From positions 74,119,256 to 74,183,255 of the forward strand of contig NC_088911.1 of NCBI RefSeq assembly GCF_963576675.1: a stretch of 64,000 nt of DNA, in the 5' to 3' direction. A program made the position numbers and the translations under genes. Positions 48,001-59,234 of the stretch are shown one piece after another. Under the pieces are notes generated by a model. It was not told the origin of the DNA. It worked only from the letters and a program-made list of their open reading frames with translations, and did no database searches. This DNA comes from Euphorbia lathyris (lineage: Eukaryota; Streptophyta; Magnoliopsida; Malpighiales; Euphorbiaceae). The stretch's first letter is position 1, and each line of letters opens with the position of its first letter.

Positions 48001-49196
48001 GAGACTGGATCTGGTCTAAGTTCGACTCCTTTCTTAGCCTGGAGACCCTCCTTAATATTAGAGGTGTGAAGATTAGTAATCAGGAGGAGGATAAGGACAG
48101 ACACTGCTGGGCCTTGACTAATAATGGTTCTTATTCTTGCAAATCGGCCTATGAAGCTTTTACCCCTAATAGGGCTGATCCTCCCTTGGAAATTTGGAAG
48201 TCCATTTAGGCCCTCAAAGTCCCCTACCGCATTAGGAGTTTCCTATGGCTGAGAGTCAAAGACAGGCTCCTCACGAATGCAGATAGACACAGAAGGCACT
48301 TGGCTGTATCTGGTGCCTGTAGCAGATGCAGCGGCCATGTGGAAACCTTGTGCCATGCTTTGAGGGATTGCCCGAATAGTAGAAAGGTTTGGGAAGGGGT
48401 CCTTCCTCACCACATCCTTCCTTCCTTTATGGGGTTCTCTGATATTGACTGGTTCTCTGAAGGCGTTAATGGGAATTTGTTGGCCAGTATGGAGCACGGG
48501 GCTATTCTCTTCGCTATTATTTGTCACCAAATGTGGAAATGGAGGAATGAAGAGTTATTTGCTGAGAAGACTGTCTTTATTCCTGACCTCCGGTTTTACT
48601 TCTCGAAAAAACTCTCTGTTATTACAAAGAGTTTTGAAGGAGAGCCCCTGGTTCACCCCTCCCCGGTTAAAGAGGTCCATTTAGTTGGTTGGAGGAAGCC
48701 CAGTGAAGGGATTGTCAAGTTGAATACGGATGGCTCCTGCCTTAGTAATGGCAGAATTGCTGCTGGTGGAGTTCTTCGGGATGCTGGTGGCGCCTGGCTG
48801 GCTGGGTTTACCCATAACTTAGGTACGGGCTCCTCCTTTACTGCGGAGCTCTGGGGGATCTTGTCTGGCATTAAACTCGCCATTCGCATGGGTGTTAAAA
48901 GACTTTCGGTGGAGTCTGACAATTTGGAGGCTATCAACAGGATTTCGGATAGACAGGCTGTTTGTCTTAAGAGTCAGAATCTCATTAAAGCCATCTTGAG
49001 GCTTCGTCCTGCCTTCGATTCTCTTACCTTCTCCCATATTTATAGGGAGCAAAACCGCGTGGCGGATCGCTTGGCAACTGCTGGGCATGGGGGGATGTTA
49101 GGTGTTTCTACCCTTTCCGTTCCTCCTTCTTTTCTGTTACCTTCTCTTCTTGAGGATAGGATTGGGGTCAGTCTTCCTAGACTGATCCCGGGTTAG
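45096..49196 (+). pseudogene. LINE ORF2: endonuclease, reverse transcriptase, RNase H
   Basis: 1366 codons in one frame with four stops, all TAG: 46599, 47814, 47908 and 48207. The last three fall at positions that are Trp in related elements. The AP-type endonuclease covers about residues 1-230 (FVWNVRGA, LLETKV, AGDFND, LDKVYAN, RHSDHCPI). The RT runs about 440-760 (KAPGIDG, MRPISLCNVLYK, LDLEKAYDR, GIRQGDPMSPFLF and the catalytic FADD box LLFADDVMLF at about 47127). A zf-RVT region follows. The C-terminal RNase H covers about 1210-1340 (LNTDGSC, ELWGILSG, ESDN, VADRLA). All catalytic motifs read intact apart from the stops. Confidence 0.92.
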
Positions 49197-49382
49197 GTTT
49201 TTGTTTGTTTGTTTTTTTCTTCCCTTCTTACCAAAAAAAAAATATAAATTTGTTATTTTTAATTAATTAAATATTTTTAATCTGATTTTTTACTACGTTG
49301 ACAACTCATCAAAATGACCTCTAAAACACTTCTTCTCATTTCTCTATGCTTCCGTAATTATATATAGTATAGATAGATGTTG

Positions 49383-49661
49383 TACTCCTTCCATTCTCAA
49401 ATAAGTGCGGTTTTAGAATTTTTACACAAATTAAGAAACACAATTAATATGCATTTAAATTAATAAATTTAGATGGATTAACTAAATAAAAATTCTCTCT
49501 CCTATAATGATTGGAGAAGAAACTTTGGAAGCTTAAAAAACACATAAATCAAGACAAAATTTAAATGCTTAGACCAAAAAACTATACTAAATTTTATTGA
49601 AAAACGAAAACGACACTTAAAAAAGAACAAAAACAATTATCTAAAACGACACTTATTTGAC
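49383..49661. mobile_element. Stowaway-like MITE, right end truncated
   Basis: The left end TACTCCTTCCATTCTCAAATAAGTG with GGTTTTAGA, and the inverted right part CTAAAACGACACTTATTTG, are characteristic of plant Stowaway (Tc1/mariner) MITEs. The right terminus (the complement of CTCCNTCC plus TA) is missing: after CACTTATTTG the sequence changes to a copia gag remnant. The interior is AT-rich and non-coding. Confidence 0.8.
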
Positions 49662-50895
49662 CTCCTCAATCTCATCACATCGTCTGTTGAGTGCTCGTAC
49701 TTTCTTGTTACACTTTTTGACAAGTGTGTAGAGATCACTCAGGGTGTTAATCATTTCATTCCTGAGCAAAGGTAGAGTTACAAACAGAAAGACAGGGGTT
49801 AGCAGACTCATCCGCCATGAAGCAAATGTTTGCTGACTCAGTGGCTTCAGCTCCTGATGAGGATGATTCATCGCTATCGCTCCAGGTAGCCACCATTGCC
49901 TTTCTACTGCTCTTCTTGTCCTTCCCCAGGTTAGGACAGCTTGACTTGATATGGCCAGTTTGATGACATTCAAAGCATGTGATAGGCTTTGAGCTTTCCT
50001 TCTTGTATTTGCTGTCGCTTGACTCAGCTTTGTGTTTGTCATTTCTCTTGAATGGCTTTCTGATGTACTTGTCATTCTTGCGAAACAGCTTCTTCATCTT
50101 TCTTGTGAACATGGCCATCTCTTCATCATCAGATGAGTCACCGTCAGTAAAGTCGGCTTTCATGACAAGAGACTTTTGCTTCTTGTCCTTAGCTTTCTCT
50201 TTCACCTCAAAGTTCTTCATTGAGATCTCGTGGGTCAGCAGAGATCCAATGAGCTCATCATATTTGTAGGTGGTCAGGTCTTGGGCTTCCTCAACGGCTG
50301 TCTTCTTTGCTTGCCAGCTTTGGAGAAGACTCCTCATTATTTTCTTCACTTGCTCTTCCTCAGTGAAGTTTTTGCCGAGCCTCTTGAGTTCGTTGATAAT
50401 GTTTGTGAACCTTGAGTTCATATCAGAAATTCCTTCACCATCATTCATCTTGAATAGCTCATACAGCCTCATGTGTTGGTTCACCTTGGATTCCTTGACC
50501 TTACTGGTTCCTTCATAGGTGACCTCCAGCTTCTTCCAAATCTCCTGTGCTGACTCGCAACTTGAGATTTTATTGTACTCTGCAGCATCTAACGCACAGT
50601 GAAGCATGTTTATAGCAGCGGCATGATTTTGTAGTTTCTTGAGGTCATCCTCTGACCACTTAGCCTCAGCTTTGACAGATGTTTGTCCATCAACAGTTTC
50701 AACAGGAACAAACGGGCCTTGGACTATAGAAAGCCATGCACTCATGTTTGTTGCCTGAATGAAGTTTTTCATTCTGTTCTTCCAAAAGGTATAGTTAGAC
50801 CCGAAGAACAGAGGAGGCCTAGTAATGGACAATCCCTCAGGAAGAATCTGAGTTGTCTGATTTCTTGGGAGGAAACGAGTGTTGTTCTCAGCCAT
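49653..50895 (-). pseudogene. SIRE-like copia gag, 3'-truncated
   Basis: The start codon is at 50895 on the minus strand. 379 codons are open to 49756: an N-terminal gag domain (LPEGLSITRPPLFFGSNYTFW, a DUF4219/UBN2 pattern), a Lys-rich linker and a CCHC knuckle CFECHQTGHIKSSC at about residue 305, then an acidic Ser-rich tail with CFMADES. After a frameshift near 49765 the family sequence continues in another frame (LYTLVKKCNKKVRALNRRCDEIEEV) to 49653, where it is cut off at the MITE. Protease, integrase and RT are absent here. The pattern and length fit the SIRE/Maximus lineage. The 5' neighbour is a PBS and LTR. Confidence 0.88.
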
Positions 50896-50943
50896 TATGG
50901 GGATCAGCTCAAGATAGTTATATCTTATTCAGTGAGCTGTTAG

Positions 50944-50955
50944 GCTCTGATACCA
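50944..50955 (-). other. primer binding site of the SIRE-like element
   Basis: Reads TGGTATCAGAGC on the minus strand, two bases from the LTR end at 50958. Confidence 0.88.
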
Positions 50956-50957
50956 CT

Positions 50958-52165
50958 TGTTGGTCCTATGTAACGTGACAATATTAGTTCCAAGGGAGGG
51001 TTAGGAACTATTAAAAAATTTCACGTTAGGCTGACTGTCAATTTCAAACTTAGACTTTCTCAAAGTCTTTTAGCACAGCGATACTGAGTAAGTTTTAGAT
51101 ACAAGCTTAGTCAACAGGTGACTAAGTCTGAATCTATCCTTGAGTCAAGAGATAGCACTTGAGTCTATTCCTGAACTCAGCTTCTCAGTTCACTCAACTC
51201 AGCTTATGTTCTTTTTAGCATTTTAACTATGCAGTATTATAGCAAGCAATATGTTAAGGAGATAAGGGCTAGAAAGATATTACTCAGCAGACGTATCCTG
51301 GTTCGGCCTCTCCGCCTATGTCCAGTCCCCAGAATTCCTTCTGAGCTTTTCAGAATCCTCTACTGAGCTCTATAAAGGTAGAGCGCAAACCTTTTACAAT
51401 AGAAAGCTGAGTATACAAGAGTATCTTCCTCTATTCCTCTACTCACTCCTATTTCTACCACTAAGTACTATGACCGAGTACTCAGCTTCTCCTTTCTATA
51501 CTTCTAGAAATGATAAGTGTTTGTTTGTCCTAAACAACAATTGCTAAGACACTTTAGATGAATAAGATCACTCTAGACTTTTACACGAGATTGGAATTGG
51601 TGTAAGATTTGCTTTGCTTTTCTCACAGAACTTCGAGTATTAATTTGGTCAGCGTTTCGACTTGATTGAATATCTGCATCGAATGAAGCGTTTGAGTGGC
51701 CTATTTATAGTGACACTTAATGCACCGGTAATTTCGAATTTCGAAATAACCGTTGGAGGGAAATGGCTTCCTGTCGCTTTCACTTAGTACGTGCTCAGCG
51801 TCCTCGGCCAATCAAATTCTTGTATCTTCTGTCTTCGGCAGTGCTCAGCAGCTTTTCGTCAGGCTGGATAGAATGTTTCCACATTTATGGCAAAGTCTTC
51901 CAGACGGCTTTCTGCGTCTTCTGAACTTTACCCAAAGTAGAAATACTTTGTCTTCAAGTTTATTCAGGTCAGCTGCTGACCTGACTTCTTTGTCGCACAA
52001 CTCAGCGGCTTCATCTTGAAGCTTTTAGACGAAGGCTTCTCGATCCTTCTTCTTGTTGGGCCTGCGTTTCATTCAGCTTGAGCTGCGTTTTGATCTGCTT
52101 AGGCCGTGTGGCTTTCATTCGTTGACTTGGGCTTGACTTTCTCTTGTGGGCCTTTGGGCCTTTCA
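50958..52165 (-). repeat. 5' LTR of the SIRE-like copia element
   Basis: About 1208 bp. On the minus strand it starts TGAAAGGCCCAAAGG (52165) and ends ATAGGACCAACA (50958), next to the PBS. The 3' LTR of this copy is not present because the element is truncated within gag at 49653. The start is inferred from the TG end and was not checked against a second LTR. The small plus-strand ORF at 51753-52019 has no recognisable content. Confidence 0.7.
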
Positions 52166-52309
52166 ACTTAACGTCTTATAAATTAAATAACTCAACATTG
52201 AACAAACACATTAGTATAAATAAATCAAAGCATTTAAATTTAATGTGTTAGAATATTTTTATCATGGAAATTTAATTCTTATTAAATAATTTTGTCAAAT
52301 CAAAATCAT
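52166..52309. other. short AT-rich spacer
   Basis: No recognisable feature between the copia LTR and the LINE fragment. Confidence 0.4.
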
Positions 52310-52868
52310 GTGGAAAGGTGTTTCAACAACCCCATCTCCCCCTATTTGTTCCTGATATGTGCTGAAGCCTTATCAACTAATATCAGAAAGGGTGTAGCAT
52401 CGAGTTCACTCCACGAGATCAGGATCAGTAGACATAGTCCATGTATTTCTCACCTCTTTTTTGCAGATGATTCCATGATTTTTGGCAGGGCAAATAAGCA
52501 GGAGGTTAGGGCAATCCAAGTAATTCTGCACCAGTATGAATTGGCCTCTAGACAGATGGTAAATTATGATAAATCAAAAATGTTCTTCAGCTTCGGAGTA
52601 ACCAGAGAAAGACGCAAAATGATGTGTGACATCTTAGCAGTCAAGGAGACGGGTGCATTTCCCAAGTACATTGGTTTACCGATGATTATTGGCAGATCTA
52701 AGAAATAAGTTTTTGCTAGTATTCGCGAGCAAATTTAGAAACGGTTGCGGGGTTGGCAAGAGAAGCTTCTTTAGACAGGAGGAAAAGAAGTGTTGATTAA
52801 ATATGTGATACAGGCAATACCGCAATACATCATGTCTTGCTTCCTTCTGTCGGAGTCGTTTCATGCAG
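52310..52868 (+). pseudogene. LINE reverse transcriptase fragment
   Basis: Reads NPISPYLFLICAEAL, ISHLFFADDSMIF (FADD box), GLPMIIGRSKK, RGWQEKLL, GKEVLIK and AIPQYIMSCFLLS, a stretch of plant LINE RT from just before motif C to the thumb. It is a different subfamily from ORF2 at 45096. In-frame stops are TAA 52706 and TAG 52736 (a Trp position), plus one near 52770. Both ends are cut: the right end stops where the 16-bp minisatellite starts. Confidence 0.85.
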
Positions 52869-52870
52869 AA

Positions 52871-55800
52871 ATTTAACTAAAACATTACAAAACTGAAACA
52901 TCACTCAACAGAAACATTACTGAACTGAAACATTACTAAATTGGAATATTACTAAACTGAAATATCACTCAACTGAAACATTACTAAACTGAAATATTAG
53001 TGAACTGAAACATCACTTCACTAAAACATTACTAAACTGAAATATCACTCAACTCAAACATTATTTAACTAAAACATTACTGAACTGAAACATCACTGAA
53101 CTGAAGTATTACTAAACTGAAATATCACTAAACTAAAATATTACTGAACTGAAACATTACTGAACTGACACATTACTGAATTGAAACATCACTGAATTGA
53201 AACATCACTGAACTAAAATATTACTAAACTAAAACATCACTCAACTTAAACATTACTGAACTAAAACATTACTGAACTGAAACATTATTGAACTGAAACA
53301 ACAGTGAACTTCAATATTACAAAACTGAAACATCACTGAACTGAAACATCACCGAACTGAAACATCATTGAACTGAAATATTACAGAACTGAAACATCAC
53401 TACTCTGAAATATTACTAAACAAAAATATCACTGAACTTAAATATCACTGAACTAAAACATTACTAAACTGAAACATCATTAAACTGAAACATCACTAAA
53501 TTGAAACATTACTAAATAGAAATATCACTTCACTCAATTGAAACATCACTAAACCGAAACATTACTAAACTAAAACATCACTAAACTAAAACATTACTGC
53601 ACTAAAACATCACTAAACTGGAACATTACTTAACTGAAACATTACTGAACTAAAGCAAACTAAACTGAAAAATTACTTAATTAAAGCATTACTGAACTAA
53701 AACATTACTAAAGTGAAACATCACTGGACTGAAACATTACTAAACTCAAACATCATGAAACTAAAACATCACTCAACTTAAACATTACTAAACTAAAATA
53801 TTACTAAACAGAAACATTAGTAAACTGAAATATTACTAAACTGAAAAATTATTGAACTAAACATCATTGAGCTTAAATATTACGAAACCGAAATCTCACT
53901 AAATTGAAACATTACTGAATTAAAACATCGCTAAACTGAAACATCACTGAACCTAACATCACTAAACTGATACATCACTAAACTGAAACATTACTGAACT
54001 GAAACATTTATGAATTGAAACATTACTGAAATGAAACATCACTCAATTGAAACATCACTCAACAAAAACATTACTAAACTGAAACATCACTGAATGGAAA
54101 CATTACTGAACAGAAACATTATTGAACTCAAACATTACTAAACTAAAACATTGCTAAAGTGAAACATTACTGAACTGAAACATCACTGAACTGAAATATT
54201 ACTGAACTAAAACATTGCTATACTGAAATATTACTAAACTGAAAGATCACTCAACTGAAATATTACTGAAATCAATCACTACTGAACTGAAACATCACTA
54301 AACTGAAACATTACTAAACTGAAACATCACTCAACAGAAACATTACTTAACTAAAAATTTATTAAACTGAAACATCATTAACCTGAAATATTACTAAACT
54401 GAAACATCACTCAACTAAAACATTACTGAACTGAAACATTAATGAACTAAAATATCACTCAACTTAAACATTATTGAACTGAAACATTACTAAATTGAAA
54501 CATTACTGAACTAAAACATCGCTGAATAGAAACATTATTGAACTGAAACATTACTAAACTCAAACATTACAAAACAGAAACATCACTCAACAGAAATATT
54601 ACTGAATTGAAACATTACTAAATTGAAATATTACTAAACTGAAATATCACTCAACTGAAATATTACTGAACTGAAACATTAGTGAACTGAAACATCACTT
54701 AACTAAAACATTACTAAACTGAAATACCACTCAACTCAAACATTATTTAACTGAAACATCACTGAACTGAAGTATTACTAAACTGAAATATCACTAAACT
54801 AAAATATTACTGAACTAAAATATTACTGAAGTGAAACATTACTGAACTGAAACATTACTGAACTGACACATTACTGAATTGAAACATTGCTCAACTAAAA
54901 CATCAATAACTGAAACATCACTCAAGTGAAACATTACTAAACTGAAAAATTATTGAACTAAAACAGAGATGAGCTGAAATATTACTAACCGAAACATTAC
55001 TGAACTAAAACATTACTGAATTGAAACATTACTAAACTGACACATCACTGAACTGAAACATTACTGAACCAAAATATCACTAAACTGAAACATCACTAAA
55101 CATAAACATTACTAAACTGAAACATTACTAAACCGAAACATTACTGAATTGAAACATCACTCAACTTAAACATTACTAAACTAAAATATTACTAAACAGA
55201 AACATTACTAAACTGAAAGATTACTAAACTGAAAAATTATTGAACTAAACATCATTGAGCTTAAATATTACTAAACCGAAACCTCACTAAATTGAAACAT
55301 TACTGAATTAAAACATCACTGAACTGAAACATCACTGAACCAAAAATCACTAAACTGATACATCACTAAACTGAAACATTACTAAACTGAAACATTACTG
55401 AATTGAAATATTACTGAATTGAAACATTACTGAAATGAAACATCACTCAACTGAAACATCACTGAACAAAAACATTACTAAACTGAAACATTACTGAACT
55501 GAAACATCACTGAATGGAAACATTACTGAATAGAAACATTACTGAACTCAAACATTACTAAACTAAAATATTGCTAAACTAAAACATTACTGAACTGAAA
55601 CATTACTGAACTGAAACATCACTGAACTGAAATATTACTAAACTGAAACATTACTATAATGAAATATTTTAGTTTAGTAATGTTTAAGTTGAGTGATGTT
55701 TTACTTTCGTGATGTTGGAGTTTAGTAATGTTTCAGTCCAGTGATGTTTCAGATTAGTAATGTTTTAGTTAAATAATTTTTCAGTTTAGTGATGTTTGAG

Positions 55801-57580
55801 TTTAGTATGTTTTAGTTCAGTAATGTTTTAGTCAAGTAATGTTCCAGTTTAGTGATGTTTTAGTTCAGTAATGTTTTAGTTTAGTGATGTTTTAGTTTAG
55901 TAATGTTTTGGTTTAGTGATGTTTTAGTTTAGTGATATTTCAGTTGAGTGATATTTAAGTTCAGTGATGTTTCTATTTAGTAAAGTTTCAGTTTAGTGAT
56001 GTTTCAGTTTAGTAATGTTTCAGTTCAGTGATATTTTTGTTTAGGAATATTTCAGTTTAGTGATGTTTCAGTTCAGTAATGTTTCAGTTTAGTAATGTTT
56101 CAGTTTAGTCATGTTTCAATTCAATGATGTTTTAGTTCTGTGATGTTTCAGCTTAGTGATGTTTCAGTTTTGTAATATTTAAGTTCACTGTTGTTTCAGT
56201 TCAATAATATTTCAGTTTAGTAATATTTCATTTCAGTAATGTTTAAGTTGAGTAATGTTTTAGTTTAGCAATATTTCAGTTGAGTGATGTTTCAATTCAG
56301 TAATGTGTCAGTTCAGTAATGTTTCAGTTCAGTAATGTTTTAGTTTAGTGATATTTCAGTTTAGTAATACTTAAGTTTAGTGATGTTTCAGTTCAGTAAT
56401 GTTTCAGTTAAATAATGTTTGAGTTGAGTGATATTTCAGTTTAGTAATGTTTTAGTTAAGTGATGTTCTAGTTCACTAATGTTTCAGTTTAGTAATGTTT
56501 CAATTCAGTAATGTTTCAGTTAAGTGATATTTCAGTTTAGTAACATTTCAATTTAGTAATGTTTTAGTTCAGTAATGTTTATGTTGAGTGATGTTTCTAT
56601 TTCATAATGTTTCAGTTTTGCAATGTTTGAGTTCAGTAATGTTTCAGTTCAGCGATGTTTCAGTTCAGTGATGTTTCAATTTAGTAATGTTTAAGTTGAG
56701 TGATATTTCAGTTTAGTAATCTTTCCATCTAGTGATGTTTCAGCTCAGTAATGTTTTAGTTGAGTGATGTTTCGGTTTAGTAATATTTCAGTTTAGTGAT
56801 GTTTCAGTTTAGTAATGTTTTAGTTAAATAATGTTTCAGTTGAGTGATGTTTCAGTTTAGTAATGTTTTATTTCAGCGATGTTTCAGTTCAGTAATGTTT
56901 CAGTTTAGTAATGATTGAGTTCAGTAATGTTTCAGTTGAGTGATGTTTCAGTTTAGTAATATTTCAGTATAGTAATGTTTCAGTTCAGTAATGTTTCAGT
57001 TTAGTGATGTTTCAGTTTAGCAATGTTTTAGTTTAGTAATGTTTGAGTTCAGTAATGTTTCTGTTTAGTATGTTTCCATTCGGTGATGTTTTAGTTCAGT
57101 AATCTTTCAGTTTAGTAATGTTTTTGTTCAGTGATGTTTCAGTTTAGTCATGTTTCAGTTGAGTGATGTTTCATTTTAGTGATGTTTCAATTCAGTAATG
57201 TTTCAGTTCAGTAATATTTCAGTTTAGTAATGCTTATGTTTAGTGATGTTTCAGTTTAGTGATGTTTTGGTTCAGTGATGTTTCAGTTCAGTGATGTGTC
57301 AGTTCAGTTTTGTTTCAATTTAGTGATGTTTTAGTTCAGTGATGTTTCAGTTAGTAATATTTCAGCTCATCGCTGTTTTAGTTCAATAATTTTTCAGTTT
57401 AGTAATATTTTAGTTTAGTAATGTTTCACTTGAGTGATGTTTCAGTTTAGTGATGTTTTAGTTGAGCAATGTTTCAATTTATTGATGTGTCAGTTTAGTA
57501 ACGTTTTAGTTCAGTAATGTTTCAGTTTAGTGATATTTTAGTTTAGTAGTGTTTTAGTTAAGTGATGTTTCTGTTCAGCA
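52871..57580. repeat. 4.7 kb minisatellite of a 16-bp unit in two opposing arms
   Basis: Left arm at about 52871-55660 (about 174 units) reads AAACATYACTNAACTG on the plus strand. Right arm at about 55665-57578 (about 120 units) is the reverse complement, CAGTTNAGTRATGTTT. The switch is at about 55655-55670, with almost no spacer. Unit length is mostly exactly 16 bp; position 7 varies between C and T and position 11 among all four bases, while the rest is well kept. The unit length is not a multiple of three and there is no ORF. The left edge cuts a LINE ORF and the right edge cuts a transposon ORF. Confidence 0.95.
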
Positions 57581-57584
57581 GTTA

Positions 57585-58858
57585 CTCCTTGAGCCCGGAG
57601 GAAGAAAGCGTCCTTAGGGACATCAAAATCCAGTGGTGTTGGTTCCTAAATTTTGACTCTGAAGATAGTCTTCTTCCTCAGTGGTTGCTTAGTTTCTTCC
57701 TCATCAATGCTATCAGGTGCAGCCCTCTTCTGCAGTAGCTCAGTTGGGCTTGGCTTAGGTAGAGTTGATGAGACCATAACCTTTTTACCCACTGACTTGG
57801 GAGACTTGGCTATTTTGGATTGAGGATCATCAACCTTTCGCTTAGTACCCTTGCTGGGTTTCTCAGTTGCAGCCTCTTGAGGGATTTCCCCTTTCTTGTT
57901 CTTGGGCACCAACGACATACTGTGCTTCAGCTTGTGCAGTATCTTTGCCATTATCTCAGTCCCCTTTTGACTAGTTTCCTTGGAAAAGCTGACTTGGTGG
58001 TCAGCGAGGATGGCGGTGATTACTGAGCCCATCCTGAGTTGGCTAGTACTCTTTTAAAGTGCACATATTAGGAAGATAGGCATGTTCAGTGGCTTCTTCT
58101 CCAACATGTTCCAGATGAAGCACTACTCAAAATTAGAGGCTGAGGTGGTGGATTTAATCTTTGGGAAGAGGAAGTTGGTTAACATATAATGAGCCTAACG
58201 TGAGGCAGTAAGAGAGAGGTGGTTGAGATTTCACCAACGAAGCCTTTCGGCCGAGAGTAATTGGTGTCATGCTTAATGTTCTTTTCACCCAGCACTCTTC
58301 TCAGCTTAGAGCCCTTGGCCTTCAGATCCAGCAATCTGGCCAAGTATTATGGGGTGATGACAATGTTGGTGCCTTTCATTGTGGTCACCATATAGTCCAC
58401 ATCGTCATCAGCAACGGTTAAGTTTTGGTAAAACTTAGTGACAAGCCGCGGATAGGTGATTCCGAGCAATGAGAAGAGTTTTCCCCATCCATTGTCAGCA
58501 ATCCACTGACAGAAAAGTTGTTCTGACTCAACAAAGTCCTTTGAGAACCACCTCGAGATATTCATCTTTGGGTTCTCTGTTTCATTATAAGCTGCGGTAA
58601 AGGTCCTTTCCCTAGGCACCTTGTTCTTCTTCTTCTTATTTTTGGTGTAGAAGACTCAGCATGGGGGTTTTGTTCTAATATGCGGACCTCAACCATAATC
58701 TGGTTGTGCTGACCATGAATGGGTTGCTGAGCTTCACTAGAGGTGTCACTATACTCCGATTCTTGGTCTCCCTTAAGGGAAGAGGGATTAATGTCCGAAT
58801 TCCTATATTCGTAAGAGTCAGTATGGCTAGAAGAGTTCGAGTAAAGTTCTCTAGACAT
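57585..58858 (-). pseudogene. transposon-associated ORF, plant transposon protein-like, frameshifted
   Basis: Three pieces in three frames on the minus strand: 58858-58562 (MSRELYSNSSS start, acidic Ser/Glu-rich), 58619-58347 (RWFSKDFVESEQLF, NGWGKLFSLLGITYPRLVTKFYQNL) and 58032-57646 (Lys-rich, KGTKRKVDD, LRKKTIFRVKI). The middle piece has the GW and LV-x-x-FY-x-NL pattern seen in uncharacterised plant retroelement ORFs and resembles in type the ORF at 648. The reading frame continues past a TAG at 57643 to the edge of the minisatellite, which truncates it. It lies downstream of a copia pol on the same strand, where SIRE-type elements carry an extra ORF, but it has its own TATA box, so it may belong to another element. 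Confidence 0.6.
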
Positions 58859-58980
58859 GATGTTCTTGAGAAATCACATGAAGGAAGAGAAGTTTGAGAG
58901 AGAGAGAGAGTGAATAGTGAGAATTATCGAGCGTATAAAGTAAACAGTGAAAAATTTTCACTATTTATAGCCGAAGAGGA
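58859..58980 (-). promoter_or_regulatory. TATA box and leader of the transposon-associated ORF
   Basis: CTATAAATAG on the minus strand at 58980-58971, followed by about 110 bp of leader containing a CT microsatellite, then the ATG at 58858. The arrangement mirrors that at 425-648. Confidence 0.55.
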
Positions 58981-59234
58981 GTGATTTGATAGGTCAATGA
59001 AACGGTGGGAATTCGAACCACTCAGCGTCATTTAATTCTGATATTAATGACTAATTACGGTGCATGGGTTCCTAATGATGACTCTTCCATCATCATAGCC
59101 ACTACTCTAACACACGTGCAAACCCTAGCTATGCAAGTAGTTTTACTCAGCAATTTGTTACTCAATATGCAAGACAATTATATCACTCAGCATGTAAGAC
59201 AATTATATCACTCAACATAGTTTACACTTAGAAT

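Larger units (their letters stand above)
42821..49241 (+). mobile_element. nearly full-length plant LINE (L1 type)
   Basis: A C/T-rich 5' region (about 42821-43112) with repeated AGATCTATCTTCTCTCTCT words is followed by ORF1, ORF2 and a poly(A) of ten bases at about 49232-49241. ORF1 and ORF2 are in the same frame, separated by 33 nt. There is no frameshift over 6 kb; decay is by nonsense codons only, pointing to a young copy. A target-site duplication is not certain: TTATTATTTTAATTAAT at about 42777 and TTATTTTTAATTAAT at about 49253 are candidates in AT-rich flanks. Confidence 0.88.

Noticed and set aside
46599..48209. Stop-codon readthrough or recoding in LINE ORF2 because all four stops are TAG
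   Set aside because: Three are explained by single changes at Trp codons and ORF1 has a TAA as well. No recoding signal was seen, so ordinary mutation is simpler.
52871..57580. CRISPR array
   Set aside because: The units are contiguous without unique spacers, the unit is 16 bp, and the context is a plant nuclear genome.
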